Assembly (NCBI GenBank): GCA_018398765.1
Contig: JAHBMJ010000852.1
Coordinates: 34,218 to 54,217 of the forward strand
Length of the DNA: 20,000 bases
From: Chromera velia
Lineage: Eukaryota; Sar; Chromeraceae
Reading direction: 5' to 3'
Shown here: piece by piece, positions 1 through 10,053 of the stretch
How the letters are laid out: the number at the start of each line of letters is the position of its first letter
Numbering within the stretch: the first letter of the stretch is position 1
Made by a program: the position numbers and the translations under genes
Notes under the pieces: generated by a model
Told to the model about the DNA's origin: nothing
The model's input: only the letters and a program-made list of their open reading frames with translations
Database searches by the model: none

Positions 1-414
1 CTCGAGTGATCGGACACAGCGAGGAGCAGTACGAAGATGAAGACGACGCGGCAAGAATCAAAGACTTCTTCGGGACAGGTAGGTGAGGTGTGTGGTGTTT
101 CTATTTGTGCATGCATGAAGTTCTTGGCCAGTTCAAAGCTTTCAATCAGACGTTTCTGTTTAAAAGAACCGAAATGCTAAAGACAGTCTGACTTTCTCCA
201 TGTCGGTTTTGCCTGTCGATTTCATTTCCTTTCCGTTGTGGGCTTCTGAGATCCTTTGTGTGTTGCCTCGATTCGTCTTGCCAGTCTTCTCTGTCATTTT
301 TGTTTCGCCCCTCTTGTGCTTCTTTCCAGACAAGCATTCAAATACGTCTGTCTATATGCCTGACTGCGTGTCTCTGTGTGTCTGTCTGTTCGTCCGGCGT
401 CTGTTTGCCCTTGT

Positions 415-446
<32 letters not shown>

Positions 447-1509
447 CCTCTCTCTCGCTCTCTGTTTGTGAGTGTCTGTGTACGTGCGTCTGTGCGCGCG
501 CGCGTGTGTATGTGTGTGTGCGTGCGTGTGTGTATACATGTGAGTGACTGAGTGTGTGTCTGTGTCTGTTTCTTTCTGTGTTTCTGTGGTTGCCTGTCTT
601 TCTGTCTGTATGCCCGTCTGTATGCCCGTCTTTCTCTGTTTCTGCCTGCCTGCTTGCCTGCTTGCCTGCAGTTCCCCGATCCATGCTGACGCTGTTCCAG
701 ATCATGACTCTTGAGGGGTGGCCTGACATCGCGCGCATGGTCATCAGGGAACAGCCGTGGATGTGGTCAGTCAGTCAGTCAGTCAGTCAGTCAGTCATTC
801 GATTGGTTTGCGGATGATCTGCCTCTGTACGTGAGCCCACCAACTCGTCAATTCGTCGGCTGGTCGCTTCCGATCAGTCGTCTGTCATGACAGTGGTGAG
901 TCAGCCAGCACTTCCCTCCAGGTTTCTGCAACGCGAAATGTTTCTGTGAGAGAGGAGGGCAAACATGCCTGCAGGGACTGTGCATTCATGATGCAACATC
1001 ATCTGTGTGTGTTTCGTGAGGGCAGGATATCCGACACCTGCTTCTCTTTCTCTTGAGTGACTGACTGTGTGCATACATGCACGCATGGATGCATGGTTGG
1101 TTGGATGAGCAGGGTGTTCTTCGTCGTGTACATCATGATCACCACGGTGACTCTCCTGAACCTGGTGACAGGAGGTGAGTGGCCGTCTCATAAAGAAACA
1201 AGCTCTTGTGTAGAGGAGCCAGGATCACTTTGTGGGTCGGTCGACGACCGATTGGGTGATGATAAGGAATGCCGAGGAACACACGGAGATTCTGAAAAAT
1301 GACACGGAGAGACTGACGAAAGGGTGGAGAGACAACCGCCTTCCCCTTTGCATATGAACAAGATAGACAGCTAGGTGGATAGGTGGGTGTTTGGGTGTTT
1401 GGGTGAGTGGGTGGGTAAGGAATGGAGAAACGAAGGCATGAAAGTGGGAGAGGACGGAAACATTGGTGGATGAAGAAATGGACGGAATCGACTGCGTCTG
1501 TGTATATGC

Positions 1510-1561
<52 letters not shown>

Positions 1562-1686
1562 CTGTGTTTGTGTGTTTTTGTGTGTCTGTGTCTGTGTCTA
1601 TGTGTCTGTCGGTCGGTCGTTCTGTCGTTCTGTCTGTCCATCTGTGTACTCGCCTGCCGCCCTGCCTCTCCGTCTACCTGTTTGCT

Positions 1687-1718
<32 letters not shown>

Positions 1719-2880
1719 TCTCTCTCTACGTGGTGTACGTGTGTGTGAGTGTGTGTGAGTGTGTGAGTGTGTGTGTGTGTGTGCAGTGATTGTTGAGAAG
1801 GTGATGGGCGTTGCTTCTGCTGAGGAGAAGGACCTAGTGGCGAAGATCTCGGAGGAGAGGGTGTCTGTGTTGAAGGAGCTGGTCCGGGTCTTCATGAGAA
1901 TTAACAAGCAGGAGGAGGGGTGGGGGGAGATAACTTTAGAAGGTCAGGAAAACCTTCGGCCTGTCTTGCAGACAGAGGGACGGACAAATACATTGAGAAG
2001 CTGTACAGATCGAATGAGAGACAGACAGGCATGCGTATGAAGATGAAAAAAGGCGTTTGCATGGATTTTTACTCGGATTGGTTGGTTTCTATCTATCTCT
2101 CTTTCTGTATACTTCAGCTGGTTGCGAAGTAGCATTGATAAAATTATAAAAGAACGATCAGAATAAACACATTGCATGCGTGCAGACTTTTTAGAGTCCC
2201 TCGACGAGTCGACGCTGAGGTCTTTGAAGAACCTGGACATCGCGGTGAATGAGCCGAAAACGCTTTTCGGGTGCGTCTGTCGGTGTGCATGTGAACGTCG
2301 CCTTCTTCCTCTTACTGAAACCGTTTCCGGCTAGAATTCCAGCAATTTGACTGAATGTCGAAACCTTTTCATACTACGTGTGAGTCTGCTTGTCTACCTG
2401 CCTACCTACCACCTACCTGCCTGCCTGCCTACCTGCCTACCTGCCTGCCTACCTGCCTGCCTACCTGCCTACCTGCCTGCCTACCTGCCTACCTGCCTGC
2501 CTGCCTGTCTGCCTGTCTGCCTGTCTGCCTGCCTGCCTGCCTGCCTGCCTACCTGCCTACCTGCCTACCTACCTACCTGCCTATCTGCCTCCCTATCTGC
2601 AGGGTCCTCGACGTTTCCCAAAACGGCAAAGTTTCTCTTCTGGAGTTCGTTGAGGGAATGATCAGGCTGAGGGGAAGCGGACAGTCCATCCACCTGCTCG
2701 CAGTGCAGAGCGACCTTCACAGGTAGGCTGCTAGGCAGCTGAATGGGCAAAGGCGCAAGTAAGGTTGAGACAGACGAGACACAACAGTCAGCCGGGTCGC
2801 ATTTTGTTCCTTGGAGTCGCAGTTTGGGGGGTCCCTCTGTGCCCCTTTTCCTTCATCCGCCTTTCCATCCCTCTCTTTCT

Positions 2881-2913
<33 letters not shown>

Positions 2914-3856
2914 TTCTATGTATGTATGTATGTATGTATGTACGTACGTGTGTGCGTAGACGTGTGTGTAGATGTAACTGTCTGTACAGGTGTGCATATA
3001 GTTGTGCGTGTGTCTCTATGGGTCCAGTGAAAGATCACCCGATCAACCAATCAATTGTCTGGTCACTTTCTACCTCCGTGTATCCTCTCCCCTTTTGTCT
3101 GCAATTCAGTACGTGCTTGAAAACAAACGAAGTACGCCGCAGAGACACAGACAGAGACGGAGACAGAGAGAGGACTCTATGTACCCACCCCATTTCCTTC
3201 CCTGCTTGATTGCCTCTGCAGAGCCACCCGTGCCCTCGCCAGACGACTGGACCACGCGGAAGAAAGGACTCAGTTCCGCATGCAGCACCTTGAGGAGACC
3301 GTCTTCAGACTGCTGCAACCTGTCAGTGAGGGAGGACCGGTGGTTGAGAGAGAGGTCAAGCAAACCATCCATGCAGCAAGACTGATTGTGGTGGGGTGCG
3401 AGTCTTTGAGTCGATTGCTTCGTGCGAGTCCAACTGACTGACTGACTGACTGACTGACTGACTGACTGACTGCATGAAATGAATGAATATATAAATGAAT
3501 GAATGAATATATGAATGAATGAATGAATGAATGAATGACCACAGAGTGAAAACGCGATTGAGTGATTGTGCGTGTGAAAGAGAGGAGTGAGTAGTCGACT
3601 GAAAAAATGACGAAGTGAGCGGGTGATCGAGTGAACAGCAAGTGAGTGAGGGCTCGGTTGAGAATGGATAGCTGGCTGAGCTTGTCAAAGAAAGAATGTG
3701 TCAGTGAGCAGGTGTGCTTATTTGACAGTCTGACAGAAAATTGTATATGTGCTCCTCTCTTTTCATGTTCGTTTATGAACCGTTTGTTTTGCAGCCTTGA
3801 AGTACATCCAGAAGGAAACGCAGGAAAAAGGAAAGCGACATTCAAAAAGCGCGTAA
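1..3856 (+). CDS. Voltage-gated cation channel with C-terminal EF-hand, 3' part (5' end outside window)
   Basis: Exons fitted by GT-AG sites and phase: 1-78 (frame from base 3), 672-765, 1113-1174, 1787-1942, 2186-2270, 2603-2722, 3222-3325 and 3795-3856 (stop TAA). The last two are less certain. The partial protein, numbered from base 3, has an acidic S5-pore linker (residues 5-20), the pore helix and filter TLEGW (38-42), then an S6 helix VFFVVYIMITTVTLLNLVTG (58-77), which is typical of Cav/NaChBac-type channels. A degenerate EF-hand lies near 113-135 (EITLEDFLESL) and a canonical one at 161-172 (D161, S163, N165, G166, S169, E172). Residues 199-235 are charged and probably coiled coil. 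The filter glutamate E40 suggests Ca2+ or Na+ conduction, and the EF-hands suggest Ca2+ feedback, at the plasma or an internal membrane. The acidic linker is short. Whether this is a single-domain tetrameric channel or the last repeat of a four-domain one cannot be told, because S1-S5 lie outside the window. Confidence 0.82.
414..545. repeat. (CT)n followed by CG/TG alternating tract in channel intron 1
   Basis: A CT-dinucleotide run at about 414-464 is followed by alternating purine-pyrimidine sequence (GCGCGC then GTGTGT) to about 545. The second part is the type of sequence that can adopt Z-DNA. It lies inside the intron 79-671. Confidence 0.85.
766..797 (+). repeat. (GTCA)n microsatellite starting exactly at a 5' splice site
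   Basis: A run of GTCA tetramers begins with the donor GT of channel intron 2 (exon ends at 765). Every repeat unit offers a further GT four bases downstream. Confidence 0.85.
1509..1786. repeat. (TC)n and (TG)n microsatellites in channel intron 3
   Basis: TC and TG runs at 1509-1560 and TC runs at 1687-1728 are followed by TG runs from 1739. The last TG run leads straight into the acceptor GTGCAG at 1781-1786. Confidence 0.85.
2393..2602. repeat. (CTGC/CTAC)n tetranucleotide array in channel intron 5
   Basis: About 200 bases of CTGC, CTAC, CTGT and CTAT tetramers run up to and form the acceptor CTGCAG at 2597-2602, just before the exon carrying the canonical EF-hand. The array serves as the pyrimidine-rich tract of the intron. 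Confidence 0.9.
2878..2960. repeat. (CT)n, (TG)n and (TATG)n compound microsatellite in channel intron 6
   Basis: A compound run of CT, then TG, then TATG units (a TATG cluster at about 2917-2943) lies within the intron 2723-3221. Confidence 0.8.
3431..3538. repeat. (ACTG)n then (GAAT)n microsatellites
   Basis: ACTG units at about 3431-3472 are followed by GAAT units at about 3478-3538, interrupted by ATATA. They lie downstream of exon 3222-3325, in the predicted intron before 3795. The antisense frame through them encodes Ser-Val-Ser-Gln repeats and is not a gene. Confidence 0.85.
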
Positions 3857-3968
3857 TCCTATCTTACTTCCTTCTTCCCTTCCTCCCTTTCTTCCTCTTT
3901 CCACATCTTCACGTCTAGACGTCTCCCTCTCTCTGTGAAGACTGACAGAGAACTACTCCGCGCTTCAG

Positions 3969-4635
3969 GTGCTCGTTTGCACAAGTATACGTGTGTCTTC
4001 TCATCGGGTTGCAGTTGGACAGAGAGCGTCTCTGCCTCTCGGGTCTCGGAAGTCGGCAGGCCTCCGGACTTGCGGGTCGAGCAAGTCACAGGGCTTCTGA
4101 GTGTGACGTGGCCTCGATGAACCTCTGTGCCGACGACTCGGCCGCCAACCGGCTTCATGTGGGAGCGCTGGAGAGGGGAGGGGGCCTGCCCTCAGGGGTC
4201 TCTGTGAGTGAATCTGGCCCCTTGGAGAGGGGAGACTCACGAGAGAAAGAGAGGGAAAAAGGAACTTTGTCAAGAGCAGAAAAAGAGAGGGAAGAACTGG
4301 GCTTCTCCCTCGGGTCCCCCCCCCGTGGTGGAGCGGCAGAGAGAGAGGACCGGGCCCCCGGGGACTTCTCGGGTCACTCCTCGGATGGAGGGGGCAACGT
4401 GGAGGAGCCTCAAATATTCACAGAGGCACCAAAAGTGAGTGCCTCAAGCTCCATGCAAGAGCCCGGACCGGCATCGTCGTACGAAGTCCGGCATCGGAAG
4501 GAGCCCCCGCCCGTCGCTGCACCTGCCTTTGTTGGTGCAGGGAGCCTGAGAGGAGGAGCCGTAACTGGGGAAAGGGAGACCAGAGGAGGAGCCTCTGATC
4601 AGACTGGCAACCCGGGTCCAGGAGGGGTGGAGTGA
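3969..4635 (+). CDS. Candidate terminal exon (disordered tail) of the channel gene
   Basis: An open frame of about 222 codons follows a possible acceptor TTCAG at 3964-3968 and ends with TGA at 4633-4635. It joins in phase if the preceding exon 3795 is spliced at 3852 (donor GTAATC) instead of stopping at 3854-3856. The encoded stretch is rich in Gly, Ser, Glu, Arg and Pro with no domain I recognise. It resembles disordered C-terminal tails and is similar in character to the tail of the unknown membrane protein at 6611-7045. It is less repetitive than the surrounding introns, and the sequence turns AT-rich immediately after its stop. It could instead be a separate small gene, or a spurious frame in GC-rich DNA. 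An excellent donor sequence (GTGAGTAAGT) overlaps the stop codon, so the exon may also splice onward. Confidence 0.4.
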
Positions 4636-6610
4636 GTAAGTAAGATGACAGATCCTTTCAAGTTTCTCAAGTATTCAATCTTTATATCGATTCCCATCCT
4701 AGTTCCCATCATAGCACTGCTACATGAAATAATAAAAACCACTCAAATATATACTGTATACAAAAGATTAGATCGGCGAGAGACAACAATTATGTTCATA
4801 TAAAATCATGCACTGATAGAACAAAAACTGTTTTTTAGTAAATTGATTGACTGACAGATTCTTTTTCTTCTAGCTTTTCTTTTTTTTTTTCTAAGATTGA
4901 ACGCAAACATTCCTTAGTCTAACGTTAAAAGTATCCGTAGCTAGATATGGATAGCGATGGCGCGTCATAGTCATTATCATCGTCATCATTATTTTTTTAT
5001 CTTTTCAGTCGGTAATATTATGTAATATTTTAAAATAAAAGTCATGATATGCACGCAGTTAATTAATTAGTTCAGAATAACACAGTATTAACACTTGAGC
5101 GCTTATTATCGCTGTATGGAATTATTATGAATTTAAAAATTTATGATTGTATGTTGGCGATCACTACAATTATATAAAAAAACAGCCTTAGACAAGTTTG
5201 GAAATATAGTAGAGTTTCATATAAGTTTATCATAAGCCAACTTTTTATCTAGCTTTTTATGGTCAAACTAGTCTTAGCCGACACTGAAGTATGGTAGCTA
5301 TTGTATTATTTTTGTATGCTTCTGACTTTAACTCGAAATATATACACTGAAACGTCATATTAAAGTGTTTTTAACACACTGTTTTAGAATATACTGGAAC
5401 TTATAGTTAGTATTTAACAAACATGTGACTAGATATATGAATTTAAATAAATATACATCATTGCTTTGAAACATTTTTCAAGCAAATTTCATTTTTCATT
5501 AAAAAATTAAGTGACAAATCATCTTGATAGTTATCAACAAATTGCAAGCTATTAAGAACTTGAAAAATAATGCCAGTAAAAAGTTTATAGTATTCACTGC
5601 TTACTGAACAATCAACATTATAATTCAAATTTAGATTCAGATTGTTCAAAGTTTTAAATTAACCAAATTACTTGTACACGCCCAACTTACAAGAGTTTGA
5701 AAAGGTTCGTTGTAAGTGTTTCAAAGGTCTTTTTACTTACTTTTCAAATGCTTCTCAATATTTTTTTGCATGCCGGTAACTTGAACGCCAGTTGTTTATC
5801 CATTTTTGCATGTTCTTATTTACCCGTGCTGAGAGTCAAGAGTGAGTCTTTTCTGTCTTATTTGAAATCTTCGAGCAAAAAACAAAATCGCTTTTATGCG
5901 TTTTATCCTCAGGTTTCGGCTCGAAATGACCTCTGTCTCTCTCCCTCTCTCTTGTGCACCTCTTTCTGTAAATGACTTGCTTATTTGTTTGTCGAAGAGT
6001 TGGACTGAGCAAAGATTTTGAAAAACGACCGTCGGAATGGTGGCAGGAACCGCAGTGTCTTCTGATCGATCCGGCAAGGAAGCGAGACAGAGAGCTGCCA
6101 GCAAAAGAAGTGTATGGAGAGGAAATGAGAAATTCGAAAATGACAGGATGGAATAAGTATGAGACTGGGCATGCGTGTTTAGTCCGGTTGCGTGTTCGGC
6201 CATGGCTTTTGCTGAGTCGGCCTGTCTTGATTTGGTTGCTTGGGTGCCTTCCTTTGCCATGTTCCTTTCGCAAGGCGAAAGAAACGAAACGCCATGCGAT
6301 GCGTGGCTTCTCAAAGGACGTCCATGCACACAGGTAGACCCATGCGGTCAAATCTGTAGGAAGGAATTCAGTCAAGGTGTGCCGTCCACCAAGCTTACGG
6401 AGATGCATAGGTGTAGCACGGCACTCAACCAAAAAAAGAACCTCTCAAGCAGGAGAGCCAAAGACGTTGAAGTTCTTACTTCTTCACTCTCAATTGACTG
6501 ACCTTCACTCTGTGTCTTCTTTATTCATCTGTTCTCTTGTCTGTTTGTCTCCCTGCCATTGTGTGAAGTACGCGTGGAAAAGAGAAGGCGATGGACGTGT
6601 GAGTGTGGTT
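4636..6610. other. Convergent intergenic region with AT-rich block
   Basis: The region lies between the 3' ends of the channel gene and the minus-strand membrane gene. From about 4640 to 5830 the base composition changes abruptly to AT-rich, with A and T runs, TTAATTAA-like words and no long open frame. From about 5830 to 6610 it returns to mixed composition. The open frames there on both strands show no domain or consistent splice structure, so I do not call a gene. It probably holds the 3' untranslated regions of both neighbours. Confidence 0.6.
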
Positions 6611-7069
6611 TTAGACATTCTCCTGGATACCTCCTGCATGGTCTCCTGCATCGTGCTGGGACTGTGAGGCAGCGGACTCTTCATTCCCATTCGCATTGGC
6701 ACCCCCTTGCCCTCCTCCTTCTTGTTCTCCCAAACTCTGCGGCCTCCCTTCTTTCTCTTTTTCTTCTCCTGCCTCGTTCTCTCCCTTTTCGAGGTCTATC
6801 TCTTCCTCCGCCCTTCCGCCTCCCCCTCTGTCCTCTTCTTGCAGCGCCTCCCTCTTTGATGCAAATGACCGACGGCCTTCCGTACCTGATTCTTCTAAAT
6901 GCTGAGTGGTTTGTGTTGCCACCGGCCACTCACTCTCTCCTGTCGCCCCTGAGGGGAGGCCTGAAGGATCTTCCGAAGATGCGGAGACGGAAGGTCGCTC
7001 TCCTCCGGGCTCTGTGCTCCCAGTGCTCCCATAACCTCCGGCAACCTGAATTCTCTCTCACACACACGT

Positions 7070-7143
<74 letters not shown>

Positions 7144-8842
7144 ACAGAAACAGACAAATAGAAAACAGACAGACAGACAGGCAGACAGACAGATAGAAAA
7201 ACAGACAGGCAGGCAGGCAGACAGACAGATAGGCAGACAGACAGGCAGGCAGGCAGGCAGGCAGACAGACAGACACCAATTAAAAGACTGACCGCTTGAG
7301 TTCCCCCGAGAGCAAATCCGTCAGTCTCTCTGTCATCCCCTCCCATAGCATGTCCAGCGCCCACGGCAAGAAAGAGGGTAAGGATTCCGCAGAAGAGACA
7401 GCACGGAACACAAATGCAGAGCAACCCGAACCTGAAAGAAGCAAAAGAAGGGCGGAAGGAAGGAAGGGAGGAAGGGAGGGAGGAAGGAAGGAAGGACGCA
7501 GTCTTGAGAAGATGAATCCAAGGGATGGATGCATGCAAGGAGCGACGGCAGTTATCAAGCCCGAACAAGCGATTGATTGAATGAATGAATGAATGAATGA
7601 ATGAATGAAATACAAGAGCAAGGAAGTAAGAGACGAAGAACAAAATGCGGGAAAAACGAGAGACACCATCACGTAAACCCAGAAACTCCGACAAAGAAAT
7701 TGACAACCAGCAGTGACTATGGAAATGAGGCAGAGGACGACCAATGGATTTGTCTATACCAACAAAAGTAGATTGAAAATGCTCAGTCCAGGGATGGATG
7801 AAAAAGACAAAAACAAGCGGCAAAATACAAGGGAAAGAAAAGCAAACGAAAAAAGACCTGTATGGATCCCCTCTGAATATCAGTGAAACGTGAGAATTAA
7901 ACGAGCGGACACACAAGATCACGATCCTGACTGACATGCTTCCTCACGTGAAGAAATGATCACAGATGATTTTCATGATCATCCGATTTTTCATTTTTGG
8001 TCGTTGCACCTTGGTTTTTCTCAATTTCAGCTCTTCGTCGTCCAAACTCACCAACCGACCACCAACCGACGCCAACCGGCCAACCGACCAAACGACCGAC
8101 TGACTGACCAGATTACGAAGAGCAGGCAGAGGATCCAGACTGTCAGATGGAAGTCCTTTGAGCATTTTGAGGGCACCCCTGCTTCCCGAATGTTCTCAGA
8201 CACCACGAAGCCCCAGATGATCAGGCCAGCCTCAGAAACGAGGCACATGACGCGAAGTGCCCCTGCAGCAGCCGTAGAAAACAACAATGATCAGTCTTTC
8301 TGTCATCTTGTGTGTGCAAAAGGTTTCGAGTTCTTTCGTATCACGAAAACTGTCATTTCGCATGGATAAGATGGATTTTGTTTTTTGCCCAAATTCTGAA
8401 AGCCTTTCAGCAGCTCAATAGTTCAATACAGAAGAAGAAAGTATTATCTTCAACCTGTCAATGATCCGAAGGAAGTGCTCTGCCGAACACCAAGAGCAGG
8501 CGATATGGAAACAAACAAACAAACAAACGAACAAACAAACAAACAAACAAACAAACAAACACAGGAAGCAAGCAAGCACGCAAGCAAGCAAGCAAGCAAG
8601 CCAAAATCAATCAAAAGAAAGATCAAATCACCGAACCGGAGGGCCGACAGGTAAGCAAGGATGGATCAAACACAAAGTGAATGAATGAATGGACGAAGGA
8701 AGGAAGGGGCATAGGAATGAAGGAACGAAGAAGAAGAAGAAGAAGAAGAAGAAGAAGAAGAAGAAAAAGAAGAAGAAGAAGAAGAAGAAGAAGAAAGCAA
8801 GAAAGAAGGAAAGACGAGAAAGAAACACACACACACACATAT

Positions 8843-8881
<39 letters not shown>

Positions 8882-9766
8882 TGCAAGCCTGACTGAGTGA
8901 CCCAGGAATGCGAACAAGTTCCTCTTCTGCCTCATTGCAGCGTGACGTGCCGAAGCTGAGGACCCCGCCGAGGCCATCACGCTTCTCATGCACAGCAGCT
9001 GCGCGAGGGTCACCGCCGCTGAGCAGATCATCAAGGAGGAGAAGCCGATCGCCCAGGAGAGAAGCTCGGGGCACCCCGAAGTCTCTGCACAATTCGTTCA
9101 GGTCACTTGCAGTCTTCATGAGGAGGGGTTCGAAAAAACAAAAAAAAAAACTGCCTTCCCGCTTGGCTGCAGCGACTCGCTTGCAGAACTCAAGTTGAAA
9201 GAGAGCATCTCGGGACAGAAGAGCCAGCCCTGAGGCTGTCGATGAATCCTGCCAGGCACTTCCTGGAGGAGAGGCGAAAAGCGGGATGAAGGTGTGCATC
9301 AAGCCTGTCGACAGTCGTGTACGTCTTCTGTTTTGCGGACGCAACATCATATTCATCCTTTCGGCAGTCTACCTGTCTGCTGCAGTCTCCCACCCTGTTG
9401 AATTCACGTATGGTGAAGCTGGCTCACCTGCGAGAAAAGCGAAGACCAGGAGAATTGTGGGGAGAAGGATGTCGAGAACAAAGTTGATCCAGCCAGGATT
9501 TGTGGCGCTTTCTTGAAAGGAGAGGCGGCGGCGCACGGAGGATGGAGACGGACGTCTTGCGCCTCCTCCGCCTCCTCTCTCCCTTTCCCTTTCCCTTTCT
9601 CGTCCTTCCTCTGTACTTGTCCTCCTTTCGTCTGTCAGCATTTTCCAAACCTTCTCGTCTCCGGGCTTCTCGCTTTCCTTTTCTGTTTTTCAACCACTTC
9701 TTCCTTCGTGCTTTTTTCTTTCTACAGTTTTTTGAGCTCTCTCGTTCGTATCTGGCGGACTTCTGC

Positions 9767-9809
<43 letters not shown>

Positions 9810-10053
9810 ACTTCCTTTACCTTTGGTGAGTGGTGCCCGAACTAATTTGGTTTCCCCTTTGACGTCTTTCTTTTCAGTTTTTTCTGTTTCTCTGTTCTTT
9901 TTCTCCGACGTCTTCGTATTCCGAGCTGTACGTATATGTCTTTTGCGCCTGCTGTCCGGTGTGTGTGCAGCTTTCACGTAGAAGAAGAATACCGGGAGGA
10001 TGCTGCTTGACTTTGTGATTAATGAGGAGCCTTGCCATCCATCGGTCAGTCAT
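6611..10053 (-). CDS. Unrecognised multi-pass membrane protein with acidic low-complexity tail
   Basis: Minus-strand exons in transcription order are 10053-9978, 9511-9428, 9084-8902, 8262-8109, 7431-7293 and 7045-6611 (stop TAA). All five junctions keep phase and give about 356 residues. Donors include GTGAGC, GTCACT and GTCAGT. Most acceptors end in CAG, but 9511 uses AAG. Hydrophobic segments lie at about 36-53, 62-84, 113-135, and 153-189, which is long enough for two passes with a Pro at 175. A conserved-looking Cys and Trp (C58, W64) precede the second segment, C148 lies in a loop, and a Cys-rich run (C171, C173, C176, C177, C180) lies in the last segment. Residues 213-356 are a Gly/Ser/Glu-rich acidic tail with no domain. 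The start ATG is preceded directly by an in-frame TAG, but this first exon is the least certain part. The layout loosely recalls four-pass membrane domains of protist and plant RING ligases, but I see no RING finger. The function is unknown. It shares a divergent promoter region with the MAPEG gene. Confidence 0.72.
7063..7275. repeat. (CA)n, (GA)n and (CAGA/CAGG)n compound array
   Basis: CA units at about 7063-7105, GA units at about 7112-7139 and CAGA/CAGG tetramers at about 7166-7275 fill most of the last intron (7292-7046) of the minus-strand membrane gene. On the minus strand the array reads as TG and CT tracts leading to the acceptor at 7048-7046. Confidence 0.85.
7449..7608. repeat. 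(GGAA)n and (TGAA)n microsatellites
   Basis: GGAA-type units at about 7449-7497 and TGAA units at about 7573-7608 lie in the intron between minus-strand exons 8262-8109 and 7431-7293. Confidence 0.8.
8509..8602. repeat. (AAAC)n followed by (AAGC)n
   Basis: AAAC tetramers (about 8509-8561) pass into AAGC tetramers (about 8565-8602), inside the intron between minus-strand exons 9084-8902 and 8262-8109. Confidence 0.85.
8727..8880. repeat. (GAA)n, (CA)n and (GA)n arrays
   Basis: A GAA trinucleotide array spans about 8727-8795, followed by CA (8825-8848) and GA (8850-8878) runs. They are intronic on the minus strand, and the last run ends close to the donor at 8901. The Lys/Arg frames read through it are artefacts. 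Confidence 0.85.
9770..9806. repeat. (CT)n microsatellite
   Basis: A pure CT run lies within the first intron of the minus-strand membrane gene, next to the alternative donor AAAG|GTAAAG at 9821-9819. Confidence 0.85.

Noticed and set aside
2347-2726. Leu/Pro/Ala/Cys repeat proteins in three plus-strand frames
   Set aside because: Translation of the (CTGC/CTAC)n array. Only the end (2603-2722) is a real exon, with the EF-hand.
5972-6337. 121-codon plus-strand open frame, with a GTAGAC donor-like site at 6334
   Set aside because: Could be an exon of a longer channel gene, but I found no matching downstream exon and no family resemblance.
5836-6432. 198-codon minus-strand open frame downstream of the unknown membrane gene
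   Set aside because: No domain, no signal of membrane segments and no phased splice partners. It overlaps other equally long frames and is probably 3' untranslated or intergenic.
6930-7937. 335-codon minus-strand open frame
   Set aside because: Mostly repeat and intron translation. Only the part at 7431-7293 fits a spliced exon with a membrane segment.
8941-9110. Plus-strand helical frame antisense to minus exon 9084-8902
   Set aside because: The minus-strand reading has membrane segments and splices in phase on both sides. The plus frame has no partner exon.
9500-9845. Plus-strand Ser/Phe/Leu-rich frames of about 110 codons
   Set aside because: Pyrimidine-rich intron of the minus-strand gene ending in a CT microsatellite. 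Hydrophobicity comes from composition.
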